Shown here one piece after another: positions 7,939 through 16,166 of a stretch of DNA of 64,000 nt. The position numbers and the translations under genes are program-made. Origin of the DNA: JAOUEA01 sp963797635 (GTDB lineage: Bacteria > Actinomycetota > UBA4738 > HRBIN12); NCBI GenBank assembly GCA_963797635.1, contig CAWCPZ010000011.1:496001-560000 (forward strand). The letters run 5' to 3'. The notes under the pieces were generated by a model, which worked only from the letters and a program-made list of their open reading frames with translations, had not been told where the DNA came from and made no database searches. Positions within the stretch are counted from its first letter, which is position 1, and the number at the start of each line of letters is the position of its first letter.

Positions 7939-9296
7939 GGGTCCCTCCTGTTCTTGGCCGCTTCGGCGACCGGGAGATCGAAGGTGAAGGTACTACCGTG
8001 GCCGGGTTCGCTCTCGGCGCTGATCGTGCCCCCATGCGCCTCCACCACCGAGCGGGCGATCGCCAGGCCGATGCCGGTGCCGCCGTCCCCACGGGCACGG
8101 GCGCTGTCGACCCGGTAGAACCGCTCGAACAACCGGGGCAGCGCCTCGGCGGGGATCCCGACCCCGGTGTCCGCCACGCTGACTTCCACGGATCCATCGT
8201 GACGGTGCGCCTCGATCCGCACCTGCCCCCCGGCGGGCGTGAACCTGATCGCGTTGTCGACGAGGTTGAACAGCACCTGGTGCAGGCGTTCCCGGTCGGC
8301 ATCGACCGTGGGCAGATCGTCGGGGACATCGCTCTGCACGGCGACGTCCCGGTCGGCGCGAGCGACATCGATCTCGGAGATGACCTCACGGACCACGGGG
8401 CCGAGCGGCACGCCCTCCCGGCGCAGCGGCACTTCGCCGGACTCGAGCTTCGACAGATCGAGGAGCTGCTCGACGAGGCGGCCCAGCCGTTCGGACTGCG
8501 CCAGCATCACCTGGAGCGTCTCGGGGTTGGGCTGCTCCACGCCGTCGAGCAGGTTCTCCAGATGGGCCCGGATCGCCGTGATCGGCGTCTTCAGCTCGTG
8601 GGAGACGTTGGCGACGAGATCGCGCCGGGAGGTCTCCAGGTTCTCCAGTTCCTGACTCATCCGGTTGAACGCCGTGGCGAGCTGGCCCACCTCGTCGCGG
8701 CTGGTGGTGTGCACCCGCACGGTGTAGTCGCCCGTCTCCATCCGCCGGGCGGCCGCGGCCATGTCGCGGAGCGGCTGGGTCATGCCGCGGGCGAGCCATC
8801 GCGAGATCCCCAGGGCGATCACCGCGGCGATCGTGCCGGCCAGCAGGAACTGCCACCACAGGCTCTGCAGGAACCCCAGCGTCGCCGAGACCCGTCCCAG
8901 GAATCCTCGCGTGGGCGAGGGCGTCAGCACCGTGACCCACGAGCCATCGCCCAGCGGCAGCGAGGCGTAGACGTTCCTGCCCACCACGCCCCAGTGCGGC
9001 ACCCCGTCCTCGAAGATCGGCGGCAGGATGCCCAGGTTCTCGCCCGAGACGGTGAGCTCCCCGGTGGCCGAGCGCCGCACGATCATCGTGCCCGTGGGCG
9101 GGTCGCTCACCTCGCCGCTCGCCACCTTGCGAGCCATCGCGAGCGCGTCGATCGCCTCGGAGTCGCGCGGCGAGTTCCGCAGCGCGAACCCGATCAGCGC
9201 GTAGGAGATGAAGATGGTGATGCCGACGGCGACGACGATCGTGGAACCCAGCTTGCCCCGGATGGTGGGCAGCTTCTCGAGCGGCCTGGCGCTCAC
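7935..9296 (-). CDS. Membrane sensor histidine kinase
   Basis: Classic sensor kinase of 453 residues. TM1 lies at about residues 18-40. An extracytoplasmic sensor region follows to about residue 145 (containing PPTGTMIVRRSATGELTVSG), then TM2 at about 148-168. HAMP spans about 170-222 and HisKA has the phosphorylated His in VANVSHELKTPITA (about residue 231). The HATPase domain has N (LFNLVDNAIRFTP), G1 (DTGVGIP), F (LFERFYRV) and G2 (GTGIGLAIARSVVEAHGG) boxes. Its start overlaps the response regulator stop by 4 nt, so the two are partners. The stimulus cannot be read from the sequence. The neighbouring envelope protease RseP and yjbQ make an envelope or metabolic signal possible, but that is inference. 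Confidence 0.93.
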   Translation of the reverse strand: MSARPLEKLPTIRGKLGSTIVVAVGITIFISYALIGFALRNSPRDSEAIDALAMARKVASGEVSDPPTGTMIVRRSATGELTVSGENLGILPPIFEDGVPHWGVVGRNVYASLPLGDGSWVTVLTPSPTRGFLGRVSATLGFLQSLWWQFLLAGTIAAVIALGISRWLARGMTQPLRDMAAAARRMETGDYTVRVHTTSRDEVGQLATAFNRMSQELENLETSRRDLVANVSHELKTPITAIRAHLENLLDGVEQPNPETLQVMLAQSERLGRLVEQLLDLSKLESGEVPLRREGVPLGPVVREVISEIDVARADRDVAVQSDVPDDLPTVDADRERLHQVLFNLVDNAIRFTPAGGQVRIEAHRHDGSVEVSVADTGVGIPAEALPRLFERFYRVDSARARGDGGTGIGLAIARSVVEAHGGTISAESEPGHGSTFTFDLPVAEAAKNRRDP

Positions 9297-9988
9297 GACC
9301 CTTCCTGGAAGGCGTACCCCACGCCGTGCACGGTGCGGATGAACCGTGGCTCGTTGCCGTCCTCATGCAGCTTGCGGCGGATCCGCGCGACGTGGGAATC
9401 GACGACGCGTCCGCCCGCGTAGTCACGGTAGCCCCACACGCGGTCCATCAGCTGGTCGCGCGACATCACGACGCCGGGGTCGCGCGCGAGGCTCAACAGG
9501 ATCTCGAACTCGAGCGGGGTGAGGCCCACCTCGTCCCCGTCGACCATGACGCGGCGGCGGTTCGCGTCGATCACCATGCCGCCCCGGTCGAGGGGGCCGT
9601 CGTCGTGCGTGGAACGGATGCGCTCCATCCGGCGCAGGATGGCCTTCACCCGGGAGGCGAGCTCGCGGAGGCTGAACGGCTTGGTGAGGTAATCGTCGGC
9701 TCCGACCGCGAAGCCCACCACCTTGTCGGCTTCCTCGGCCTTCGCGGTCAGCATGAGGACCGGGGTCCACCCGTCGCGCTGGATCTGCTTGCAGACCTCG
9801 AGACCGTCCATGCCCGGGAGCATCAGGTCGAGCACGACCAGGTCGGGGTGATGCTCTGCGTGGAGCTCGATCGCCTGGGGTCCGTCCTCGGCCACGAAGA
9901 CGCGATAGCCCTCGCTCTCGAGCCTCGCGCGGACGGCTTCCGCGATCGCTTCTTCGTCGTCGACCACCAACACGGTCTGTTCGCTCAT
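9293..9988 (-). CDS. OmpR/PhoB-family response regulator
   Basis: DNA-binding response regulator of 231 residues. The receiver domain (about 1-120) has the acidic pair in VVDDEEA, the phospho-acceptor Asp in LVVLDLMLPGMDG (about residue 54), the Thr in LMLTAKA and Lys in LTKPF. The C-terminal winged helix (about 135-228) has LTPLEFEILLSLARDPGVVMSR and RVVDSHVARIRRKL. It is the first gene of the RR-HK-yjbQ operon. Upstream, TACGAT lies 6 nt before the ATG with no Shine-Dalgarno, suggesting a leaderless start. The 86 bp between it and rseP hold only this promoter. Confidence 0.94.
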   Translation of the reverse strand: MSEQTVLVVDDEEAIAEAVRARLESEGYRVFVAEDGPQAIELHAEHHPDLVVLDLMLPGMDGLEVCKQIQRDGWTPVLMLTAKAEEADKVVGFAVGADDYLTKPFSLRELASRVKAILRRMERIRSTHDDGPLDRGGMVIDANRRRVMVDGDEVGLTPLEFEILLSLARDPGVVMSRDQLMDRVWGYRDYAGGRVVDSHVARIRRKLHEDGNEPRFIRTVHGVGYAFQEGS

Positions 9989-9994
9989 GGGGGA

Positions 9995-10000
9995 ATCGTA
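9995..10000 (-). promoter_or_regulatory. -10 box TACGAT of the two-component operon
   Basis: On the minus strand TACGAT is followed by six C/T bases and then the response regulator ATG at 9988. This is typical spacing for a leaderless message. Confidence 0.5.
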
Positions 10001-10074
10001 GTCGTGCGGTGTGGCGGGCGGACCCAGGTGGTGTTGAGAAATCGTGTTGCCCTGCGCCGCAACGATGCTTGTGT

Positions 10075-11223
10075 TTAGGGCAATGCGAAGGGTTTCGTGA
10101 CGTCCAGGATCATCGTGGCGACCACGAACGTGACGAAGAACGCGAGCACCGTCGCCGAGACCGGGATCAGCTTGCGCATGTCGATCGCCCGGCCCCCGCG
10201 GATCTTCTCGATCAACAGCACGGCGAGGTGCCCACCGTCGAACGGTGGCAGCGGCAGCAGGTTGATCAGCCCGATGAACACCGTGATGAACCCGAAGAAG
10301 TAGAAGAGCACGGCCCAGTCGCCGTCGGAACCGATCGAGCCCACCTGCTGGGAGATGCCCACCACCGAGGTGGAGTCACGCGTGGGGTCGCGCGCCTGGT
10401 CGTTGAACAACAGGCCGAACGTGCGTGAGATCCCGGCCGGGCTGAACACCCGCCCGATCTGGTGGATGGACTCCTCGATCGTGCGGCCGACCTCGAGGAC
10501 GCCCTCCTTGATCGCCGTCAACGGTCCCATCCGGGTGGTGACCACCTGGAGCTCCACGCCGATGCGACCCGTGGGATCGCCCTCCTCGTTCGTGGTCATC
10601 ACCGGCGCCACGGGCACCACGATCACGTCCCCGTTGCGGTCCACGGTGACATCGATCGGCACACCCGGCCGGTCCTCGGCCTGATCGGTGAAGATCGTGG
10701 CGAGCTGTTCGCTCGTGGGTTCGACCGTGCCGCCCACCGAGACGATGATGTCGCCCACCTGCAGCCCGGCCACGGACGCGGGGGCCGCCTCACCGTCGAT
10801 CGTGGTCTCGACCTTGGCCAAGCCGATCTGCGGCGTCGGGTCGTTCACGTTGCCGAAGAAGTAGAAGGTGAACGCGAAGATCAGCGCCCCGAGCACGAAA
10901 TGGGTGCCCGGTCCGGCGAAGATCGTGATGGCTCGTTGCCACCGTGGCTTGGCGCCGTAGAGGCGCGGGGCATCCTCGGGCGGGTTCTCCTCGTACGGGT
11001 TCATCCCGGCGATCTTCACGTAGCCGCCTGCCCAGATCGCCTTGACGCCGACTTCGAGCTCACCCTTGCGGCGGGACCACAGCTTCCACGGACCGAACCC
11101 CACGAAGTACTCGGTGACCTTCATGCCGTAGTGGCGCGCGGCGAAGAAGTGCCCGGCCTCGTGGATCGCGATGATGACCGTGAGGAACGGGAAGAAGATG
11201 AGGACGCCGAGGAGCCAGGTCAC
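10075..11223 (-). CDS. rseP: RIP metalloprotease RseP-like (site-2 protease)
   Basis: Integral membrane zinc protease of 382 residues (M50B, Rip1/RasP type) that cuts anti-sigma factors and signal-peptide remnants inside the membrane. The active site is HEAGH at residues 21-25 in TM1. The second zinc ligand is Asp in NLLPLPPFDGGH near residue 327. One PDZ domain lies between (about 140-215, with VAGLQVGDIIVSVGGT). Four hydrophobic segments are visible. The GTG start at 11223 follows AAGGA. It lies downstream of dxr with 15 nt between them, the standard actinobacterial order. Confidence 0.94.
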   Translation of the reverse strand: MTWLLGVLIFFPFLTVIIAIHEAGHFFAARHYGMKVTEYFVGFGPWKLWSRRKGELEVGVKAIWAGGYVKIAGMNPYEENPPEDAPRLYGAKPRWQRAITIFAGPGTHFVLGALIFAFTFYFFGNVNDPTPQIGLAKVETTIDGEAAPASVAGLQVGDIIVSVGGTVEPTSEQLATIFTDQAEDRPGVPIDVTVDRNGDVIVVPVAPVMTTNEEGDPTGRIGVELQVVTTRMGPLTAIKEGVLEVGRTIEESIHQIGRVFSPAGISRTFGLLFNDQARDPTRDSTSVVGISQQVGSIGSDGDWAVLFYFFGFITVFIGLINLLPLPPFDGGHLAVLLIEKIRGGRAIDMRKLIPVSATVLAFFVTFVVATMILDVTKPFALP

Positions 11224-11238
11224 GGGGGAAGTCCTTCG

Positions 11239-12396
11239 CTAGCGATCCTCGATGATCTCTGCCGTCCGCTGGCGCGCCCACGTGTCGGCGCGCTCGATGT
11301 TCACGACGGAGACCACCGACGCCGGTTCATGTTCGTCGACCACGGTCTGCACCAGCTCGACGATGCGGTTCAGCGGGATCTTGCCCTCGAGGAAGGCCAT
11401 GACGGCCACCTCGTTCGCGGCGTTCATCACCGCCGGGAAGGTGAGCCCCAGTCCTCCGACGCGGTAGGCGAGGTCGACCGCGGGGAACGCCTCGCGATCG
11501 ACCGGCTCGAACGTGAGCGCCTTCTCGGTGAGCGGCACCGGTTCCACCCCGGTGGACAGTCGCTCGGGCCAGGCCATGGCGAGCTGGATCGGCAGCCGCA
11601 TATCGGGCTGGGCCATCTCCGCACGCAGGCTGCCGTCGCGGAACTCGGCCATGGCGTGCACGAGGCCCTCGGGGTGGATCAGCACGTGGATCGAGGAGTA
11701 CTCCAGGTCGAAGAGGTAGTGCGCTTCGATCACCTCGAGCCCCTTGTTCATCAAGGTGGCGGAGTCGATCGTGATCTTCGGGCCCATCGACCACACGGGG
11801 TGCTGCAGGGCTTCCTTCACGCTGGCGCGCGCGAGCTCGCTGCGGGTCCAGCCTCGGAACGGTCCCCCGGACCCGGTGAGCACGACGCGCTTGAGGTCCT
11901 CCCTGCGCTCGCCGCGCAGCGCCATCGCCAGCGCGGCGTGCTCGGAATCGACCGGCAGCAGGCGTTCGGGTTCGCCCTTGATCAGGTCGGTGACGAGCTC
12001 CCCGCCGACGACGAGCGACTCCTTGTTGGCCAGCGCCAGGGTCTTGCCCGACTGCAGGGTGGCGAGCGTGGGCGCCAGCCCCGCCGACCCGACGAGTCCG
12101 TTCAGCACCAGGTCGGTCTCGGTCTCACCGGCGAGCCGCTCGGCGGCGTCGGGCCCGACGATCACCTCGACGCCGGGGAGGGCACCGATCTTGGCCTTCA
12201 CGTCGGCGGCCGCCTGCTCGTCCGCGATCGCGACGTGCGGCGGCAGGAACTCCCGCACCTGGCCCACCAGCAGCTCCTGATTGGCGCCCGCCGCGGACAG
12301 CCCCACGACCTTGAAGCGGTCGGGGTTGCGGCGCACGACATCGAGCGCCTGGGTGCCGATCGAACCGGTGGAGCCCAGGATGGTCACGGACTTCAT
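11239..12396 (-). CDS. dxr: 1-deoxy-D-xylulose 5-phosphate reductoisomerase
   Basis: Second enzyme of the MEP pathway, making MEP from DXP with NADPH. The 385-residue protein has the NADPH motif ILGSTGSIGTQALDVV at the N-terminus, the metal and substrate segments LANKESLVVGGEL and VDSEHAAL, SGGPFRGW, and WSMGPKITIDSATLMNKGLEVIEAHYLF. The start at 12396 was preferred over an upstream in-frame codon because the family begins MK.VTILGSTGSIG. A TAGGCT box lies 7 nt upstream, so the gene is probably leaderless. It is thus transcribed from its own promoter although it sits in the cdsA-dxr-rseP series. Confidence 0.96.
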   Translation of the reverse strand: MKSVTILGSTGSIGTQALDVVRRNPDRFKVVGLSAAGANQELLVGQVREFLPPHVAIADEQAAADVKAKIGALPGVEVIVGPDAAERLAGETETDLVLNGLVGSAGLAPTLATLQSGKTLALANKESLVVGGELVTDLIKGEPERLLPVDSEHAALAMALRGERREDLKRVVLTGSGGPFRGWTRSELARASVKEALQHPVWSMGPKITIDSATLMNKGLEVIEAHYLFDLEYSSIHVLIHPEGLVHAMAEFRDGSLRAEMAQPDMRLPIQLAMAWPERLSTGVEPVPLTEKALTFEPVDREAFPAVDLAYRVGGLGLTFPAVMNAANEVAVMAFLEGKIPLNRIVELVQTVVDEHEPASVVSVVNIERADTWARQRTAEIIEDR

Positions 12397-12403
12397 GCGA
12401 GCA

Positions 12404-12409
12404 AGCCTA
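12404..12409 (-). promoter_or_regulatory. -10 box TAGGCT before dxr
   Basis: TAGGCT on the minus strand, 7 nt before the dxr ATG, with no Shine-Dalgarno between. A leaderless promoter is inferred. Confidence 0.5.
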
Positions 12410-12471
12410 CCCCGAGGCCGCACGAACGGCGGGATTCCGGGCTGTTCGGCCCACGCGGGGCAACCGCCGAC

Positions 12472-14211
12472 TCAGGTGAAGATGATCCGGAAGAACAGGA
12501 ACGTGGCCGGCGCCACGAACAGCAAGGAGTCGATGCGGTCGAGCACCCCGCCGTGACCCGGCAGCATGCCGCTCATGTCCTTGATCCCCACGTCCCGCTT
12601 CAGGAGCGACTCCGCGAGGTCGCCGAACGTCGCCGCGGCCGCCACCACCAGGCCGAGGAGCAGCGTTTCGATCCGCATGTCCTGGAACACGTCCACGAAC
12701 GCCGACACCAGGGTGACCGACACCAGGATCGTGACCAGGGTGCCGACGATCACGCCTTCGATCGACTTCTTCGGGCTGACGCTGGGCGCCAGCGGGCGCG
12801 GGAAGAACTGTCCGCCCCACACCGACCCGGACAGGAACGCGGCCGTGTCGTAGACGAACGTCAGGGCGATCACGGCCACGACGAGGTCGGTGCCGTTCGG
12901 CGCGTCCAACATGATGAACAGATAGCTGCCCAGCAGCGGGATCCACGCCAGGTTGAGGATCGTGAGCCCGATGTTGACCGCGGTGTCCTTGCGGGTCGCC
13001 GCCGGGCTGGACATGAACCACAGGAAGGTGGCCACGACGCCCATCGCGAACATCGCGAGCACGGCGCCTTCGCCCTTGAAGTAGGCGCCGGCGAGCATCA
13101 GCGCACCCGTCACCAGCCCCACGGCGGTGGCCGGCTGACGGTGGTGCTTCACCATGACGCCGTACAGCTCGCCCTGGGCCAGCAGCACCACGGCGCCGGC
13201 GATGACACCGAACACGCCCTTGCCGATCAGCAACGACACCAACGCGATGGCGGCGAGGATCGCGCCGGTCATGAACGCGGCGGGGACGTCACGATCGCCT
13301 CCGGGGGAACTCCTGCGCTCGGCATCGGCGCCCACTTCGACGGAGGTGGGCTCCTGCCAGCTGGGGCCGCCGAGGCCTTCGCCGCCGGCACCCACCATCA
13401 CGGTCTGGGGTTCGTCTTCGGGCTGGAGGTCGGACAGGATGTCCTGCTCGACCTCGTCGGCGCCGAGTTCACCCAGGAGGTCGCCACCGACCGCGGGTCC
13501 CGCGTAGGACTCCGGGGTCTCGTCGTCGTCGAACCCCACCACGCCGCCGACGATGACTTCCTCTTCGGGAAGGGCCGACGCTGGTTCGTCCGCGGTGGGG
13601 GCGAAGTGGTCGGCGGCAGCTTCGAGTTCCTCGTCCGACGGCGCGGCGGTCACGACGACCTCCTCCTCGATCGTGGACATGGGCTGGGTGTCGGTGCCGA
13701 TGATGCCGGAGACGTCCGGTTGTTCGTCGTCCTCGACGAGCGACCATCCGTCGCCCGGCTCCGCGTCCGCGGGGTCGTCGGAGGCGAACAGGCCCGCCTG
13801 GTCCACGGCGGTCTCGCCGATGGGCGCGTCGCTGACCTGGAGGTCATCGAGGCTCACCACCTCGGTCGTGGTCTCGAGCTGGGGCGCCTCGTCGGGCTCG
13901 TCGGTGCCGATGCCTTCGATCGTGTCGAGGACGGTGGTGTCGTACCACTCCTCATCGTCGTCGTCCTCGGCCGAGGCCGAGACGGGCGCGGGTTCGTCGA
14001 GCACGGTGGGTTCGTCCTCGGAGGGCTCCGGGGTTCGCGACCCGGTCGCGAGCGGAGCGGGGTCCGGCGCCCGGACCGCCACATGCTCCTCGCTGGGCGT
14101 TTCGCGGGCACCGGCCGAAGCCGGCTCGTCCCAGTCGACGTCCTTGATGGGCGCGAAGAACTTGTCCAGGTCTTCGAACAGATCGTCGCCGTCGCGCTTG
14201 TCGTCCGCCAC
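12472..14211 (-). CDS. cdsA: Phosphatidate cytidylyltransferase with long acidic N-terminal extension
   Basis: Makes CDP-diacylglycerol from phosphatidic acid and CTP in the membrane. The enzyme domain occupies about residues 312-579, with about eight hydrophobic segments and the family signature KRDVGIKDMSGMLPGHGGVLDRIDS near the C-terminus, including the catalytic Asp residues. The first 310 residues are an acidic, probably disordered segment (DDDDEEWYDTT, EDEPTVLDEP, IEEEVVV and similar). CdsA is normally about 270-310 residues in total, so this extension more than doubles the protein. The GTG start overlaps the frr stop by 1 nt, which fixes the start and shows the extension belongs to the gene. 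Its function is unknown. Confidence 0.92.
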   Translation of the reverse strand: MADDKRDGDDLFEDLDKFFAPIKDVDWDEPASAGARETPSEEHVAVRAPDPAPLATGSRTPEPSEDEPTVLDEPAPVSASAEDDDDEEWYDTTVLDTIEGIGTDEPDEAPQLETTTEVVSLDDLQVSDAPIGETAVDQAGLFASDDPADAEPGDGWSLVEDDEQPDVSGIIGTDTQPMSTIEEEVVVTAAPSDEELEAAADHFAPTADEPASALPEEEVIVGGVVGFDDDETPESYAGPAVGGDLLGELGADEVEQDILSDLQPEDEPQTVMVGAGGEGLGGPSWQEPTSVEVGADAERRSSPGGDRDVPAAFMTGAILAAIALVSLLIGKGVFGVIAGAVVLLAQGELYGVMVKHHRQPATAVGLVTGALMLAGAYFKGEGAVLAMFAMGVVATFLWFMSSPAATRKDTAVNIGLTILNLAWIPLLGSYLFIMLDAPNGTDLVVAVIALTFVYDTAAFLSGSVWGGQFFPRPLAPSVSPKKSIEGVIVGTLVTILVSVTLVSAFVDVFQDMRIETLLLGLVVAAAATFGDLAESLLKRDVGIKDMSGMLPGHGGVLDRIDSLLFVAPATFLFFRIIFT

Positions 14212-14771
14212 TAGACCTCCATGAGCTCCTGTTCCTTGTGGCCTTGGATCTCATCGATCTCGGCCACGAAGCGGTCGGTCACCTTCTGGAGCTCCTTCTC
14301 CCCTCTCGCAAGGTCATCTTGGGAGATACCGCCCTCTCGCTCAAGCTTCTCCATCTCTTCCTTGGAATGTCGCCGGACGTTGCGGACCGCCACCCGGCCC
14401 TCTTCGGACCGGTGATGGAGCTGTTTCACCAGGTCCTTGCGCCGTTCCTCGGTGAGCGGCGGGAAGGCCAGACGGATCACCTGGCCGTCGTTGGACGGGG
14501 TGATCCCCAGGTCGGAGGACTGGATCGCCTTCTCGATCGCCCCGATGGCGCCCTTGTCGAAGGGGGTGACCGCGAGCAGCCGTGGCTCGGGGACCGTGAC
14601 CGAGGCGAGCTGGTTCAGCGGGACCGGGGTGCCGTAGTACTCCACGGTCACGCGGTTCAACACCGAGGCGGATGCGCGACCGGTCCGGATGCCGGCGAGG
14701 TCCTCCTTCAGGTGCGAGACCGCCTGCTCCATCTTGTGGTCGGCGTCCTTGAGGGCGGAATCGATCGTCAT
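14211..14771 (-). CDS. frr: Ribosome recycling factor
   Basis: With EF-G it splits the post-termination ribosome. The 186-residue protein has normal RRF length. Recognisable segments are LKEDLAGIRTGRASASVLNRVTVEYYG, VPEPRLLAVTPFDKGAI and IEKAIQSSDLGITPSNDG. The C-terminal helix has GRVAVRNVRRHSKEEMEKLEREG and ISQDD. The start at 14771 has AAGGAG 4 nt upstream. It lies 11 nt after pyrH and its stop touches the cdsA start. Confidence 0.97.
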   Translation of the reverse strand: MTIDSALKDADHKMEQAVSHLKEDLAGIRTGRASASVLNRVTVEYYGTPVPLNQLASVTVPEPRLLAVTPFDKGAIGAIEKAIQSSDLGITPSNDGQVIRLAFPPLTEERRKDLVKQLHHRSEEGRVAVRNVRRHSKEEMEKLEREGGISQDDLARGEKELQKVTDRFVAEIDEIQGHKEQELMEV

Positions 14772-14782
14772 CGGGCTCCTTG

Positions 14783-15511
14783 TCAGTGGACGAGCGTGCC
14801 GATCGGCTCGCCGCCGACCACGCGTCGGATGTTCCCTTCTTCGCCCAGGTCGAACACGATGATGGGCAGCTTGTTCTCCATGCACAGCGAGATGGCGGTG
14901 GCGTCCATCACCTGGTAGCCCTCCTTGAGGACCTCCACGTACTCGATGGCGTCGAACCGGGTGGCGCTGGCATCCAGGTGCGGGTCGGCGGTGTAGACCC
15001 CGTCGACCTTGGTGCCCTTCAGCAGGGCCTCGGCCCCGATCTCGAGGGCACGCTGGGCCGCGCACGTGTCGGTGGAGAAGAACGGCACCCCCAGCCCGGC
15101 GGCGAAGATGACGACGCGCCCCTTCTCCAGGTGCCGGCGAGCGCGCAGTGGCGTGAACGGTTCCGCGAGCTGGGACATGGAGATCGCCGTCTGCACCCGC
15201 GTGGTGACGTGGATCTTCTCCAGGGCATCCTGCAGCGCCAACGCGTTCATGACCGTCGCGAGCATGCCCATGTAGTCGGCGCGGTTGCGCTCGATGCCGG
15301 GTGCCTGCCGGCCGCGCCAGATGTTGCCGCCGCCCACCACGACGGCGGTCTGGACCCCGAGGTCGACGACCTCAGCCAGTTGCCGCGCCACGAGGGCGGT
15401 GGCGTCGGTGTTGATGCCGCTTTCGGCGTCGGCGGGAGCGAAGGCCTCTCCGGAGAGCTTCAACAGGACCCGGTTGTACTGGGGTCGGGTCCCGTGCTGT
15501 TGGTCGGCCAT
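14783..15511 (-). CDS. pyrH: UMP kinase
   Basis: Bacterial-type UMP kinase (amino acid kinase fold, hexamer) that phosphorylates UMP to UDP. The protein has 242 residues. Motifs: VLLKLSGEAFA (phosphate loop Lys), VVVGGGNIWRG, DYMGMLATVMNALALQDALE (UMP-binding DxxGM and MNA), GTGN-like segment AGLGVPFFSTDTCAAQRA, and KGTKVDGVYTADP. ATG start at 15511. It is part of rpsB-tsf-pyrH-frr. Confidence 0.97.
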   Translation of the reverse strand: MADQQHGTRPQYNRVLLKLSGEAFAPADAESGINTDATALVARQLAEVVDLGVQTAVVVGGGNIWRGRQAPGIERNRADYMGMLATVMNALALQDALEKIHVTTRVQTAISMSQLAEPFTPLRARRHLEKGRVVIFAAGLGVPFFSTDTCAAQRALEIGAEALLKGTKVDGVYTADPHLDASATRFDAIEYVEVLKEGYQVMDATAISLCMENKLPIIVFDLGEEGNIRRVVGGEPIGTLVH

Positions 15512-15548
15512 AGGCTCCTCGGTCCCCCTCGGACCTCGCTCTTCGTGC

Positions 15549-16157
15549 CTACTCGGTGTCTTCGCCGAGCTTGTACCGGACGAACCGCTTCACCGCAACC
15601 TTCTCACCTACGCGCGCGGAGGTCTCGTCGAGCAGCTGCTGCACGGTCTTGCTGTCGTCCTTCACGAACGGCTGGTCGAGCAGCACGATCTCCTTGAAGT
15701 AGCTGTTGATCTTGCCTTCGACGATCTTGTCGACCACGTTCTCGGGCTTGCCCGATTCCTGCGCCTGCTTGGCGAAGATCTGGCTCTCGTGGTCGATCTC
15801 GTCCTGCGAGACCTCCTCGCGGCTGACGAAGCGCGGCGCGGCGGGGCTGGCGATGTGCAGCGCGATGTCCTTCGCGAGTGCCTTGAACTCGTCGGTGTTG
15901 GCGACGAAGTCGGTCTCGCAGTTGACCTCGACGAGGACCCCCACCGTGTTGTTGAAGTGGATGTAGGCCTCGATCAGGCCCTGGTTCGCCGAGCGGCCGG
16001 CGCGCTTGGCCGCCGAGGCGAGGCCCTTCTGGCGCAGGAGCTCGACGGCTTTCTCCATATCGCCGCCGGTCTCGACCAGCGCCTTCTTGCAGTCCATCAT
16101 GCCCGCGCCCGTTCGTTCGCGGAGCTCCTTGACCTGTGCAGCTGAGATGTCGCTCAT
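15549..16157 (-). CDS. tsf: Elongation factor Ts
   Basis: Nucleotide exchange factor for EF-Tu. With 202 residues it is the short form of EF-Ts found in several phyla. The N-terminal UBA domain has VKELRERTGAGMMDCKKAL. The core has the TDFVAN motif (VEVNCETDFVANTDEF) that touches EF-Tu. The C-terminal part ends VGEKVAVKRFVRYKLGE. It follows rpsB with 9 nt between and precedes pyrH. Confidence 0.97.
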   Translation of the reverse strand: MSDISAAQVKELRERTGAGMMDCKKALVETGGDMEKAVELLRQKGLASAAKRAGRSANQGLIEAYIHFNNTVGVLVEVNCETDFVANTDEFKALAKDIALHIASPAAPRFVSREEVSQDEIDHESQIFAKQAQESGKPENVVDKIVEGKINSYFKEIVLLDQPFVKDDSKTVQQLLDETSARVGEKVAVKRFVRYKLGEDTE

Positions 16158-16166
16158 GGGGGTGTC

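Noticed and set aside
10462..14214. Open frame of about 1250 codons on the plus strand opposite rseP, dxr and cdsA
   Set aside because: Shadow of three well-supported genes; His/Arg/Asp-rich composition typical of antisense frames in GC-rich DNA.
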